From: Bacteroidota bacterium | GTDB lineage: Bacteria > Bacteroidota > Bacteroidia > NS11-12g > UBA955 | Length of the DNA: 32,118 nucleotides | Direction of reading: 5' to 3' | Assembly: GCA_027488495.1 (NCBI GenBank) | Contig: JAIYBO010000020.1 | Coordinates: forward strand, 1 to 32,118 | Part shown: positions 16,335-25,916 of the stretch, piece by piece | How the letters are laid out: every line of letters starts with the position of its first letter | Position numbering within the stretch: position 1 is the first letter of the stretch | The notes under the pieces: generated by a model | What the model was told of the DNA's origin: nothing | What the model saw: the letters and a program-made list of their open reading frames with translations, nothing else | Database searches by the model: none | Position numbers and translations under genes: made by a program

Positions 16335-18431
16335 TTAAAATAATTGATATCTCAATCCAGCAAATACTGTGAGACCGTTGGTTGGTCCCCAAGCATATCC
16401 TGCATCAAAAGAATTGGAGCCTGGTGTTTCCCAATTCATCACAGGGTGATGTTGTTGAATATTGCCTAAGTTTTCGCCACCGATATACCACTCAAATGCC
16501 GCGCTCATCACCTTTCTGATTTGGATATTGAAAACCGCGTAGGTTGGACTGTATCCGGGATGAATGGCGTGATTTACGGTTGAATAGTAAGGCATACGCT
16601 TTCGGCTGTTGATTTGTAATACCGCGTCAAAATACCATTTGTTTCGCGTGTTGTATTGCATGACAATCAAACTGCGATGCACAGACTGAAGGGGTTGTTG
16701 CATGAATTGATTGTTCAGCCAAACCCTTGAATCTATCCAACGATAACTGAGTTTGTAGCTCCATCTTCTATGCAAAAATCCTGTAAAATCGAGTTGTGCG
16801 TTTCTTGTCCTTCCGGCTTGATCTCCACTCACCGAATGTAACAATACATCCGTTGATGAGATGTCGCGATCAATCAATACTTGCGATAAAAATCGAGTTT
16901 CAAATGCGTCAATCACCAATGTAGAAGGGTAGTCATTTAACATGAAATTGGCCATATAACTCAAACCAAAATTCATCGCTTTTTCCTGTGGCATCCATTG
17001 TTGGTTGATCAATTGTTCACGATTGATGCTAAGCGTTCGGCCGTTGATCAATTGAGGTAGGTTTTCTGATAAAAAATAGCTGCTTCTTCTGGCCATGCCG
17101 CCCTGAATATTGATTCGATGGTTTTTGTTGATCGACCATTTGGCGTGAATTCTTGGTGTAAGGTATTTTCCATAAACAGAGTGTATATCGGCCCTTAATC
17201 CCAGTACAGCCGATAATTTCTCACCCTCGATGGTGTATTCGCCAAAAATACCGGCTGAATTTTGCCATCCATCCATGGAAAACGTATCGCCATTGGCATT
17301 GGACAATGATTCTACCAAATGACTTGAGAGCACCGAATACCCCAATTTGAGATTTTTTTCCTCTTTTTCGGGCAATTGCAGTATTCCACTGTAGTAAAAA
17401 CGGTCTTCCGTCCCACGATACTCACGACCTTGTAGTGAATTCAATTGTGACGATAAATTGTGTCGGGAAGCGTTTAAAATATTCCCCATACTTTTATCGC
17501 CATTATCAGATAGAAATATGCCAATCTTAGCATATGCTTCAATGTGCTGTTCATTGAATCCAAATTTCATGGAACCCAGTTCATCGCTCAATTCACGTAA
17601 GCTGTTTTTCACCAAACTACCGCCTCTTTTTTTGTCTTGATAGGCCGTAATTCCCAACTGCGCTTCGGTTTTCTTTCCTGGGATTTGAGTGTGATTGGCT
17701 ACAAAATAACGCTGCGACAAAGGCATGTCGGCCAAGCCATCGTTGCCCATATCGGTGGTTCGATATTGACCACCTGAATGTAAATAGGTATGACTGATTG
17801 CCTTGTTGTTGATGATGGACTTGGTGATTACATTCACCTCGGATCGCATTTGTTGGTTGCTGTAGGCGTTAAAAAACAACTTGGGATCCTTAATGTCGGA
17901 TTTCATTTGATAATTCAAACCGCCGGTTAAACCATCGGCCCCCAAAGTGGCTGAACCTGCACCTTTTGCCAATTGAACCGCTGAAACCATTGGACCTGGA
18001 ATGTTCGACAGCCCATTTAATGTGGCCAATCCATTAATGCTTGGGATATTTTCACGAGACATCAATACATATTTTCCCGCAAGGCCCAACATTTCAACTT
18101 GTTTGATCCCCGATACACCATCGGCATTGCTCACTTCAACCGTATTGCTCAATTCAAAGCTCTCCGAAAGCGTACAGCAAGCGGCTTTTTTGAATTCAGT
18201 TTCTGTTAAAATCTCGGTTAAACCAACACCTTTTCCATTGTAATGTGCACCACGCTCTTTTTTAATTTGAAGCTCAGACAATGTATCCACAACTGGATGA
18301 GTGGTATCTGCATCTGATCGTACACTGAGGGATTTCCGTGACGGGGCTTCCTGAGTTTGAGCAGAACTGGTATGGTAACAGGCGATCGAAATAGAGAAAC
18401 TGAATAGAATCAGTGTTTTCCAGGTCCCCAT
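16335..18431 (-). CDS. TonB-dependent outer-membrane receptor
   Basis: 698 aa, signal peptide, plug-domain motif EFKKAACCTLSESFELSNTVEVSNADGVSGIKQVEMLGLAGKYVLMSREN..., SAVQLAKGAGSATLGADGLTGGLNY, long beta-barrel. Confidence 0.94.
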   Translation of the reverse strand: MGTWKTLILFSFSISIACYHTSSAQTQEAPSRKSLSVRSDADTTHPVVDTLSELQIKKERGAHYNGKGVGLTEILTETEFKKAACCTLSESFELSNTVEVSNADGVSGIKQVEMLGLAGKYVLMSRENIPSINGLATLNGLSNIPGPMVSAVQLAKGAGSATLGADGLTGGLNYQMKSDIKDPKLFFNAYSNQQMRSEVNVITKSIINNKAISHTYLHSGGQYRTTDMGNDGLADMPLSQRYFVANHTQIPGKKTEAQLGITAYQDKKRGGSLVKNSLRELSDELGSMKFGFNEQHIEAYAKIGIFLSDNGDKSMGNILNASRHNLSSQLNSLQGREYRGTEDRFYYSGILQLPEKEEKNLKLGYSVLSSHLVESLSNANGDTFSMDGWQNSAGIFGEYTIEGEKLSAVLGLRADIHSVYGKYLTPRIHAKWSINKNHRINIQGGMARRSSYFLSENLPQLINGRTLSINREQLINQQWMPQEKAMNFGLSYMANFMLNDYPSTLVIDAFETRFLSQVLIDRDISSTDVLLHSVSGDQAGRTRNAQLDFTGFLHRRWSYKLSYRWIDSRVWLNNQFMQQPLQSVHRSLIVMQYNTRNKWYFDAVLQINSRKRMPYYSTVNHAIHPGYSPTYAVFNIQIRKVMSAAFEWYIGGENLGNIQQHHPVMNWETPGSNSFDAGYAWGPTNGLTVFAGLRYQLF

Positions 18432-18778
18432 TCGTCGTCGTCTTGTCTGTATTTACAACAATCAGGCAAACTCTCGTAAACCACATTGCTCGCCTTTACT
18501 TTTTCGGTGTCGTGTCCAACCATCGCAACCATGTTGTGTAATTGGATTTCTTCCAATTTTCTTGGATCATAAGTCACCGTAAGTATTTTACTGTCCAAAT
18601 TGAATATGGCTTTATAAACGCCTTTTTTATCCAACGCGTTTTCGATTCGATTTTTACAGTCGCCGCAATTGGCTTCAACAGCGAAAGAAATGGTTACTTT
18701 TTTGACAGGTTTAGGCCCTGCGAATCCTATGCTACTGAGCAATATCATTGCCAATAGCAAAATGTTGTGTTTTTTCAT
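18410..18778 (-). CDS. Secreted heavy-metal-associated (HMA) domain protein
   Basis: 122 aa, signal peptide MKKHNILLLAMILLSSIGFAG, HMA motif VEANCGDCKNRIENAL (CxxC), C-terminal LPDCCKYR. Confidence 0.92.
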   Translation of the reverse strand: MKKHNILLLAMILLSSIGFAGPKPVKKVTISFAVEANCGDCKNRIENALDKKGVYKAIFNLDSKILTVTYDPRKLEEIQLHNMVAMVGHDTEKVKASNVVYESLPDCCKYRQDDDEWGPGKH

Positions 18779-18829
18779 TTGTGTATTTGTATTTGGTTAA
18801 TCAATAATTTATCTTAAAAAAGCGATAAA

Positions 18830-19255
18830 TCAAATGATCCAAACACATTTCACAGATGGCCTGTATTGAACATACGACAACAGTGGTGGTGTGTTTTTTA
18901 GGTAAGAAGTAGTTTGTGGTTTGGGCAAGCAAGATGTGAACCACTGAGAATTTTGCATGTGTGCAATACATGAAGAATTGGGATCGCCCAAAGTGAATTT
19001 AATGAATGAAGCCGGAAGTGGCGATAGGGCGAAAAAATAGGCATCCGTGCAACAATCATCAATGGAATTCAGATTGGATTCCTCGCTACAACAACCCGTG
19101 CTTTCAGGTGTTGAAGGGGACGTGTTTTCTTCATGACAGCCATCGTAAAGAATATGAATTCCATCATCGTCACAAATATGATAGGCCATTTGGGCAGCAC
19201 CGCTGGCTAGCAGTACCAAAATCATCATCCCAAAGGCTTGTAATTTGCGCATCAT
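18830..19255 (-). CDS. Cys-rich HYC_CC_PP-type secreted/membrane protein
   Basis: From MMRKLQAFGMMILVLLASGAAQMAYHICDDDGIHILYDGCHEE...GCCSEES...DDCCTDAYFFALSPLP: HxC, CC, CC and P residues as in the HYC_CC_PP family. Adjacent to HMA and TonB receptor genes. Confidence 0.78.
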   Translation of the reverse strand: MMRKLQAFGMMILVLLASGAAQMAYHICDDDGIHILYDGCHEENTSPSTPESTGCCSEESNLNSIDDCCTDAYFFALSPLPASFIKFTLGDPNSSCIAHMQNSQWFTSCLPKPQTTSYLKNTPPLLSYVQYRPSVKCVWII

Positions 19256-19316
19256 TACAAAGTTATATAATTTTCTATTCCTTTGCGCTTTTGGTTGTAT
19301 TATCGCAGATGAAACC

Positions 19317-21038
19317 ATGAATTGGCAAAAATTATTTAGAGTTAAAACAGATTTCCCTGTAGCCCAAGAATCTGGGTCATTGAAACGCGTATTGGGGGTA
19401 AAAGATTTAACATTTTTTGGCATCGCAGCAATCATTGGGGCAGGGATATTCAGTTCAATTGGCGAGGCGTGTGCATCTGGTGGTCCTGCATCGGTTTATT
19501 TGATTATCATTTGTGGAATTGCGTGTGCTTTTGCGGCATTGTGTTACGCAGAATTCGCATCGAGAATCCCCGTTTCAGGCAGTGCATATACCTATGCCTA
19601 TGCATCATTCGGTGAATTGTTTGCATGGGTGATTGGATGGGCGTTGATCATGGAATATGCCATCGGAAACATATATGTTGCATTTTCTTGGTCTGGATAT
19701 GTGGTGCATTTGTTAGACCAATTGGGATGGTTTTTACCAAGGTGGATGGTTACCGATTATTCATCGGCTTCAGAGATTTTCAATAAACTCATTTCGGGCA
19801 TGGATCAATCAATGGTTAGCGGTGACGCAGGTGCTTTGTGGAAATCGGCCAATCTTTCATCGCTCAGCATGAATGATCAAAATGCATTTATCGCTTATGC
19901 GGATTCTCCGGTATTTATGGGGCTTCACATCGTTTTCGATGCGCCCGCCTTGTTGATTAATATTTTGATTACGATGCTTGTGTATCGCGGCATCAAAGAA
20001 TCAAAGAATGCGTCTAACATCATGGTAATCCTGAAACTGGTTGCCATTGTATTGGTCATTGTGGTTGGTGTGGCTTATATCGATGTCAAAAATTACGAAC
20101 CGTTTATGCCCAATGGATTCAAAGGCGTAATGTCTGGAGTATCTGCTTTGTTTTTTACGTACATCGGGTTCGATGCAGTGAGCACTTTGGCTGAAGAAGC
20201 TAAAAATCCACAGCGAGACTTGCCGCGCGGCATGTTTTATTCATTGCTCATATGCACAGTGCTGTACATCTTTATCACATTGGTGTTAACGGGAATGGTT
20301 CCATATACTTCGTTGGCGGTGGGCGATCCATTGGCCTTTGTATTGGGTGAACGGGGCATCAATTGGTTGGAGTACATTGTTTCTATCGTAGCGGTTGTTG
20401 CCATGGCGAGTGTTTTGCTGGTATTCCAAATGGGTCAGCCACGCATTTGGTTGAGTATGAGCAGGGATGGTTTGCTGCCTCCGGCTTTTGCGAAAATCCA
20501 TAACAAGTTCAGTACCCCATCATTTGCTACAGTGATTACAGGTTTGATGGTTGGCGTTCCCATTTTATTTACCAACGAGAGCTTTGTGCTGGACTTCACG
20601 AGTATCGGAACCATATTCGCGTTTGTTTTGGTTTGCGGTGGTGTGCTTCTACTGCCTGCGCGAAAAGCGGGAGAGGGCAAGGGTTTTCGTTTACCATACG
20701 TCAATGGGAAATGGATATTCCCAAGTTTGGTCATCGGGTCTATTGCTTTGGCTCAATCGGGATTTCCAGATTATTTTGAAGGACTCTTGGATTTAAAACA
20801 ATGGAACAACATGTTCACCGTGGCACATGGTCTGTATTGGATCCTGCTCATCGGATTGTCTGTGATGACGTTCATGAAAAATTGGTCATTAATCCCATTG
20901 TTGGGCTTGAGCATTTGCGCCTATTTGCTAACCGGAATGGAGGCCAATAACTGGTATTGGTTTTTCGCTTGGTTTGGTGTTGGGCTGGTTATTTATTTTT
21001 CCTATGGATATCGCAAAAGCAAGCTGGCCAATGCGTAA
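19317..21038 (+). CDS. APC-superfamily amino acid permease
   Basis: From MNWQKLFRVKTDFPVAQESGSLKRVLGVKDLTFFGIAAIIGAGIFSSIG, with TYIGFDAVSTLAEEAKNPQRDLPRGM; ~12+ TM segments. Confidence 0.94.
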   Translation: MNWQKLFRVKTDFPVAQESGSLKRVLGVKDLTFFGIAAIIGAGIFSSIGEACASGGPASVYLIIICGIACAFAALCYAEFASRIPVSGSAYTYAYASFGELFAWVIGWALIMEYAIGNIYVAFSWSGYVVHLLDQLGWFLPRWMVTDYSSASEIFNKLISGMDQSMVSGDAGALWKSANLSSLSMNDQNAFIAYADSPVFMGLHIVFDAPALLINILITMLVYRGIKESKNASNIMVILKLVAIVLVIVVGVAYIDVKNYEPFMPNGFKGVMSGVSALFFTYIGFDAVSTLAEEAKNPQRDLPRGMFYSLLICTVLYIFITLVLTGMVPYTSLAVGDPLAFVLGERGINWLEYIVSIVAVVAMASVLLVFQMGQPRIWLSMSRDGLLPPAFAKIHNKFSTPSFATVITGLMVGVPILFTNESFVLDFTSIGTIFAFVLVCGGVLLLPARKAGEGKGFRLPYVNGKWIFPSLVIGSIALAQSGFPDYFEGLLDLKQWNNMFTVAHGLYWILLIGLSVMTFMKNWSLIPLLGLSICAYLLTGMEANNWYWFFAWFGVGLVIYFSYGYRKSKLANA

Positions 21039-21050
21039 TTTTGTTCAGGT

Positions 21051-21365
21051 ATGATCGATTTGCCAAGAAGGGATGTCCCCGAACGAAAAGAGAAGAATAT
21101 CTCCGACGTATTGAGGAGAATGAACGATCGTTACCACCTCACCCAAAAGCACAATGAAATTGAGTTGGTAAAAGTGTGGGAAGAAATCGTAGGCCATCTC
21201 ATTGCCAAGCACACCGCAAGTATTTCTATGAGAGGCAAAACATTGTACGTTTCATTTGATCAGGCACCTTTGAAAAACGAAATGTTTCTTCAGCGCGATG
21301 TGTTGATGAAGAATGTCAACGACCGCATGGGTGCGGGATTTATCGAAAAGATTTTTATTGGGTGA
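21051..21365 (+). CDS. DUF721 (DciA-like) domain protein
   Basis: 104 aa, VWEEIVGHLIAKHTASISMRGKTLYVSFDQAPLKNEMFLQRDVLMKNVN. Confidence 0.88.
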   Translation: MIDLPRRDVPERKEKNISDVLRRMNDRYHLTQKHNEIELVKVWEEIVGHLIAKHTASISMRGKTLYVSFDQAPLKNEMFLQRDVLMKNVNDRMGAGFIEKIFIG

Positions 21366-22377
21366 TTTTGCCTGCGTTTCGGCGTTCCCGCTGGGCGATG
21401 GCTTTCTCGATGCTTACATTTAACTCAAAGCCTACAATGATGGTGAGAATGTTGATGTAAATCAAAATCATCAATGCGATAATCGCACCAATTGATCCAT
21501 ACACTTTGTTGTAAGTATTAAAGTTGTTTACATATAAGCCAAATGCGATGGTCGAAATGCCTCCTAAAACCGTTGCCGTGATGCTACCAGCACTCAAGAA
21601 TCTCCATTTTTTGGAATTGGATGGCCCAAAATAATAAATGCTGGATATACCAATCTGAAACAAAGCAGCCAAAACTACATACTCCAACAACAGGATAAAG
21701 AACTCGTAAACGCCCGCCAATGGCCAATCGTGTCGGGTTATATATGAGACGCTTTGATAGGCCCATGTGAGCAGGAGCAGCGCGAAAATGATCAATATGC
21801 TAATCCAAAACGTCATGAAAACAGCCTTCCATCGAACCTGTAGCCAGTTTTTCTTCTTTGCAAAAGGCAATCTCCGATTGAAGGAGTTGATTAAGAGGTG
21901 AAATGCATTTGAGGCGAAATATATGGTAGTGATAAAACCGAAAGACAGCAATCCAGAGTTCTGCTTGTTCAAAATTTCCAAAATTGTTCCATGTATTTCA
22001 GTAAACGTTTGTTTGGGTAATACACGTGATAGCTCTTGGATAAATTGAGATTTCAATCCGTGTAGTGGCAGATATCCTATCAACGTCAATAAAAAGATGA
22101 TGGCTGGAAACAATGCCAAAAAGAAGTTGAAACTTAAACTAGAGGCGCGGGTGTTCAAGTTTTCCATGAACATAGATCGGAAAAAATACTTGCCTACGTT
22201 GTATAGACTCTCGCCTTGTAGCGCTTTCAATCGCGTTCTCTGCAGATAGAGCAAAAAGGGGTGCTGTTCGCTGTGGTCTATCTCGTCGTTGTGATCCATC
22301 GGCAACAAATCATCCGTATCTTCTGTAGACTCTTTGGCCGAATCTACCCGATTTTTTAATGATTTGTAATAACCCAT
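21355..22377 (-). CDS. YihY/virulence factor BrkB family membrane protein
   Basis: 340 aa, ASSLSFNFFLALFPAIIFLLTLIGYLP, LTWAYQSVSYI, YIFNSLNTYNK-like YVNNFNTYNKVYGSIGAIIALMILIYI. Confidence 0.93.
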   Translation of the reverse strand: MGYYKSLKNRVDSAKESTEDTDDLLPMDHNDEIDHSEQHPFLLYLQRTRLKALQGESLYNVGKYFFRSMFMENLNTRASSLSFNFFLALFPAIIFLLTLIGYLPLHGLKSQFIQELSRVLPKQTFTEIHGTILEILNKQNSGLLSFGFITTIYFASNAFHLLINSFNRRLPFAKKKNWLQVRWKAVFMTFWISILIIFALLLLTWAYQSVSYITRHDWPLAGVYEFFILLLEYVVLAALFQIGISSIYYFGPSNSKKWRFLSAGSITATVLGGISTIAFGLYVNNFNTYNKVYGSIGAIIALMILIYINILTIIVGFELNVSIEKAIAQRERRNAGKITQ

Positions 22378-22390
22378 GTGCAGAACTGAT

Positions 22391-22789
22391 TTAATTGAAT
22401 TCGTATTTGTCGAGGATGATTTGCGGCACTTTCACAGGACGCAAGTCCGACTTACGGGCATAAAACATTTCGGTGGTGGCGGTACTCAATACTTCACCAT
22501 GTTGGTTGATGATACGATAATGAAAAGTACAGCGAATTGTGGGTTTCTCGGCGATCCAGACTTCAATGTCCAACAAATCATCGTATCGCCCGGCTTTTTT
22601 GAATTCGAAGCTCATGGACCGAAGGGGCATGATTAAGCCGCTGTCTTCCATTTCCTTATAGGTGATACCTTTCGAACGCATTTGTTCGGTGCGCGCTTCT
22701 TCCAAATACAGAGCATACACGGAATGATGAAGAAATCCCATTTGGTCGCATTCTGCATATCGAACTCGTACTTTGTGTGTGTATACCAT
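22391..22789 (-). CDS. Acyl-CoA thioesterase, YbgC/4HBT family
   Basis: 132 aa, KVRVRYAECDQMGFLHHSVYALYLEEARTEQMR hotdog-fold catalytic motif. Confidence 0.94.
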   Translation of the reverse strand: MVYTHKVRVRYAECDQMGFLHHSVYALYLEEARTEQMRSKGITYKEMEDSGLIMPLRSMSFEFKKAGRYDDLLDIEVWIAEKPTIRCTFHYRIINQHGEVLSTATTEMFYARKSDLRPVKVPQIILDKYEFN

Positions 22790-22791
22790 GG

Positions 22792-23571
22792 TTAATATCT
22801 AAGTAAAAATGATTCTTTAATCTGTTCTTTTCTAGCAAAAGCCATGCCCATTCCAAATAAATCAATCGAAACCGTAATATCTGCCAAATTTTGCAATTGT
22901 TTCCATCGCAATTGAGATTCAGGGGTTTCATTCAATCTATTAAATACTATGGATCCATTGCTGCCCAATCTTGGTATGGCCCATTCAATCAAATGCCAAA
23001 ACTCATCCGTTTCCATCGGTTGATTGATGATGAGCAAATCAATGTCTACTACATTTTGCTCCTGCAATGAAGCTATTGATTGAGCGGCAGAGGTGAATGG
23101 GATCACCCGTATTGATTCATTGCATTCGTATTCTGCGAGGTTGTATTTTGTAATTTCCTGCAGGGTCTCACTTTTTTCAAATATGTGGTATCTGTTCACC
23201 GATGAATCGCCCCTTTGTAAATACAATGGTAAAACACCCAACGTGCTGCCAAATTCTACAATATGCTTTCCCAATTGCTGGTATTGAACCCAACGAAACA
23301 TCAGTCTATTGTATTTTGCCGATGGTGCATTTTTGAGGGCTATCGAACTCAATAATTCATTTTTCCCGTCCAACAATCGAATCTTTTTTTGGGATTGGAT
23401 CATACGTTTTCGGCAGAGTTCAGCCGCGGGCTCGTACATGCAATGTTGTTTGCCATACAATACCTTGTCGGCAAATGAATACACAAAAGGTGAATGAACA
23501 CCATGTCGGTTCGTACTTTGAACCAGATAAATGAGATAATCGAAGATACCAAATAAGCCGTTTAGGCTCAT
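22792..23571 (-). CDS. Putative class I SAM-dependent methyltransferase-like protein
   Basis: 259 aa, STNRHGVHSPFVYSFADKVLY N-terminus seen in Bacteroidota proteins of this type, GKHIVEFGSTLGVLPLYL as degenerate motif I, DIDLLIINQP. Confidence 0.75.
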   Translation of the reverse strand: MSLNGLFGIFDYLIYLVQSTNRHGVHSPFVYSFADKVLYGKQHCMYEPAAELCRKRMIQSQKKIRLLDGKNELLSSIALKNAPSAKYNRLMFRWVQYQQLGKHIVEFGSTLGVLPLYLQRGDSSVNRYHIFEKSETLQEITKYNLAEYECNESIRVIPFTSAAQSIASLQEQNVVDIDLLIINQPMETDEFWHLIEWAIPRLGSNGSIVFNRLNETPESQLRWKQLQNLADITVSIDLFGMGMAFARKEQIKESFLLRY

Positions 23572-25388
23572 GATTTCACACTTTTCAGCACTTTCAATTC
23601 TTGCTGTGCTTTTGCAATCATTTCTTTTGCCTTCGCAATATTGTCATCGAATTGTTTGGTGAAAACCTCGGCATTTTTGCTGTGCTTAAAGAATGCTTTG
23701 TTGTTTTCCATCGTAGCGATTTCATCGGTAAACTTAGCAATCTTCTCTTTGATCTTGCGCTCTTCCATTTGCAAACGTTTCTGACCATCGCCAGATTGTG
23801 CCAAAGAACTAAAATGCTCTTTTTGCATAGTGGTTCTTTGGTTGTTGCTAACCGATCTGAAACGATTGAAAACTTCATCTGCCAAAGCTTGATAAGTTTT
23901 GTTCAGCTGTTGATAGGTTTTGCCTGAAACAAAGCCAGCATCATTCCACTGCTTCTGCCATTCTTTCAATTCTTTGAACAACAATTGATGATCGATAGAT
24001 TCATTGGCTTTTAAGGCTTCCAAGCCCATAATTACCTCTTTTTTCTTGCCGATGGCTCCGCTTTCTTCTACTTTTCTCTGCTTGAACCATTCGTTTTTGC
24101 GGGCATAGAAATGATCAAATGCACTTCTGAATCGTTTCCAAACCAGTTCATTTTGTTCTTCTGGAACTGGTCCAACGGTTTTCCATTCATCCTGAAGTTT
24201 CTGCAATGCATCAGACGTTTTCATGAATTCATTGGAATCCTTCAAAGCTTCTGCCTTCACACACAAAGCTTCTTTTTTGGAAAGGTTGTCTTTCTTACTC
24301 GTATTTAAATCGCGGAAGAAATGCTTCCTTTCTCCATAGAATTGGTTGCGGATGGCTTTGAATTTTGTCCAAACTTCCTCGTTGTTTTGAGTGGGTACAG
24401 GACCAATTTTTTTCCATTCGGCCATCAACTCATCCAAGTCCTTGGCCATTTTTGACCATTCTTTGGGTTGGGTGGGTAATACTGCAATGCTGGTTTCGGC
24501 TTTTTCAATTAAAACCAATTTTTTGTCGAGATTTTTCTGTCTTTCAGCATCAATTTGTGCTTGTTGGGCACGCTTGGCTTCAATGACAATGTCAGATGCT
24601 GCTTTGAATCGCTTCCAAATGTCATCTGAAATCTCTGAACGAACCGGACCTGTATTTTTCCAATCCTCATGATATTTATTCAACTGAAGCAGGGCCTTAC
24701 GGATGTTTGGCTCATCTTTTAATTGCTCAGCTCTCTTGATCAAATCAATTTTCAGTTCTAGGTTCTTGTCTTTATCAAGCTCCTTCAATTCATTGAATAC
24801 TGATAATTGATTGTAAAATTGATCTACATAAAATTTGTATGAAGTGTAGAGTTCGTCCTGAAATTCCTTGGGAATTTGTCTTACCTCTCTCCATTGTTTC
24901 ATGTATTCACGCAAAACGTCCAAACTTTGGTCGTTTTCCTCGGATTCAACCAATGCTTTGATTTTTTCTAAAATCAAACGCTTTTGGTTCAAGTTGTGTT
25001 GTTTTTCCTCCTCGGCCCGTTTTCTTTCTTCTTCACGACGTTTTTTGAATTCATTGATGACTTGATTGAGGGCCTGTTTGTTCTCATCCATCGGTGAAAC
25101 AAATTCGCGAGGATCTTTACCATCTTCCACCCATTGTCTAATCATACCTGGACGTTCTTGTGCCAACAAATCGTCAAATACATTTCTCAATGCTTGCAAT
25201 TGTTGATAGGCTTTTTTAACGTCAGTAGAGTGGATCAATTCCTTAGCAGCAGCAACCAATTCCTCTTTTGTGAGGCTAGAGTATTGAGACTCCATGGATA
25301 CTTCTTCATGATTTTGCTCAATCAATTGTTCAACTACGCTAAGTTGTTCGGCATAGCTTTCAGCTACTTTGTCTTGTTCGTTTGCCAT
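23568..25388 (-). CDS. DUF349 repeat protein
   Basis: Start MANEQDKVAESYAEQL at 25388. Repeated W-x3-G-x-V/VP-...-W-x-R/KF-x8-F units characteristic of DUF349. Confidence 0.93.
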   Translation of the reverse strand: MANEQDKVAESYAEQLSVVEQLIEQNHEEVSMESQYSSLTKEELVAAAKELIHSTDVKKAYQQLQALRNVFDDLLAQERPGMIRQWVEDGKDPREFVSPMDENKQALNQVINEFKKRREEERKRAEEEKQHNLNQKRLILEKIKALVESEENDQSLDVLREYMKQWREVRQIPKEFQDELYTSYKFYVDQFYNQLSVFNELKELDKDKNLELKIDLIKRAEQLKDEPNIRKALLQLNKYHEDWKNTGPVRSEISDDIWKRFKAASDIVIEAKRAQQAQIDAERQKNLDKKLVLIEKAETSIAVLPTQPKEWSKMAKDLDELMAEWKKIGPVPTQNNEEVWTKFKAIRNQFYGERKHFFRDLNTSKKDNLSKKEALCVKAEALKDSNEFMKTSDALQKLQDEWKTVGPVPEEQNELVWKRFRSAFDHFYARKNEWFKQRKVEESGAIGKKKEVIMGLEALKANESIDHQLLFKELKEWQKQWNDAGFVSGKTYQQLNKTYQALADEVFNRFRSVSNNQRTTMQKEHFSSLAQSGDGQKRLQMEERKIKEKIAKFTDEIATMENNKAFFKHSKNAEVFTKQFDDNIAKAKEMIAKAQQELKVLKSVKS

Positions 25389-25422
25389 TGAAATAAAAGG
25401 TATGGGGGAGTGATGTATGATT

Positions 25423-25908
25423 TTATTTAATCGAGTGTTTGGCCAATAACATCCAAATGGCGGCCTCAGCTGCTTCGGATCCTTTGTTGCCCAATGCGCC
25501 GCCGGCGCGATCAAATGCTTGTTGTTCTGTATTGGTGGTGATTACACCAAAAATGCAGGGTTTGCTGTGTTTCAATGCCAACTGTCCAATTCCGTCTGTT
25601 ACCGCATTGCACACAAAGTCGAAGTGTGGCGTGTCTCCTTTAATTACGCAACCCAAATTAATCACTGCATCGCAACCAGATTCAAACAACCATTGAGCGG
25701 CAGTGGGGATTTCAAAGGCACCAGGTACAGATACTTCAACAACTTCTAAAAGCTGATGTTCTTGCATTTTAGACAATGTGTCTAGTGCTCCTGAACGAAG
25801 AATAGAAGTGATGTGATTATTCCATGCAGCAGTCACTACACCTATTTTGTAGTGCTTTTGATTGAAAGAAAATGTAGGTGTAGGGGAAGAAGAAATGGAT
25901 GTAGCCAC
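25423..25908 (-). CDS. ribH: 6,7-dimethyl-8-ribityllumazine synthase
   Basis: 161 aa, IGVVTAAWNNHITSIL, VPGAFEIPTAAQWL, LGCVIKGDTPHFDFVCNAVTDGI, FGVITTNTEQQAFDRAGG. Confidence 0.97.
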   Translation of the reverse strand: MATSISSSPTPTFSFNQKHYKIGVVTAAWNNHITSILRSGALDTLSKMQEHQLLEVVEVSVPGAFEIPTAAQWLFESGCDAVINLGCVIKGDTPHFDFVCNAVTDGIGQLALKHSKPCIFGVITTNTEQQAFDRAGGALGNKGSEAAEAAIWMLLAKHSIK

Positions 25909-25916
25909 CTGAACGA

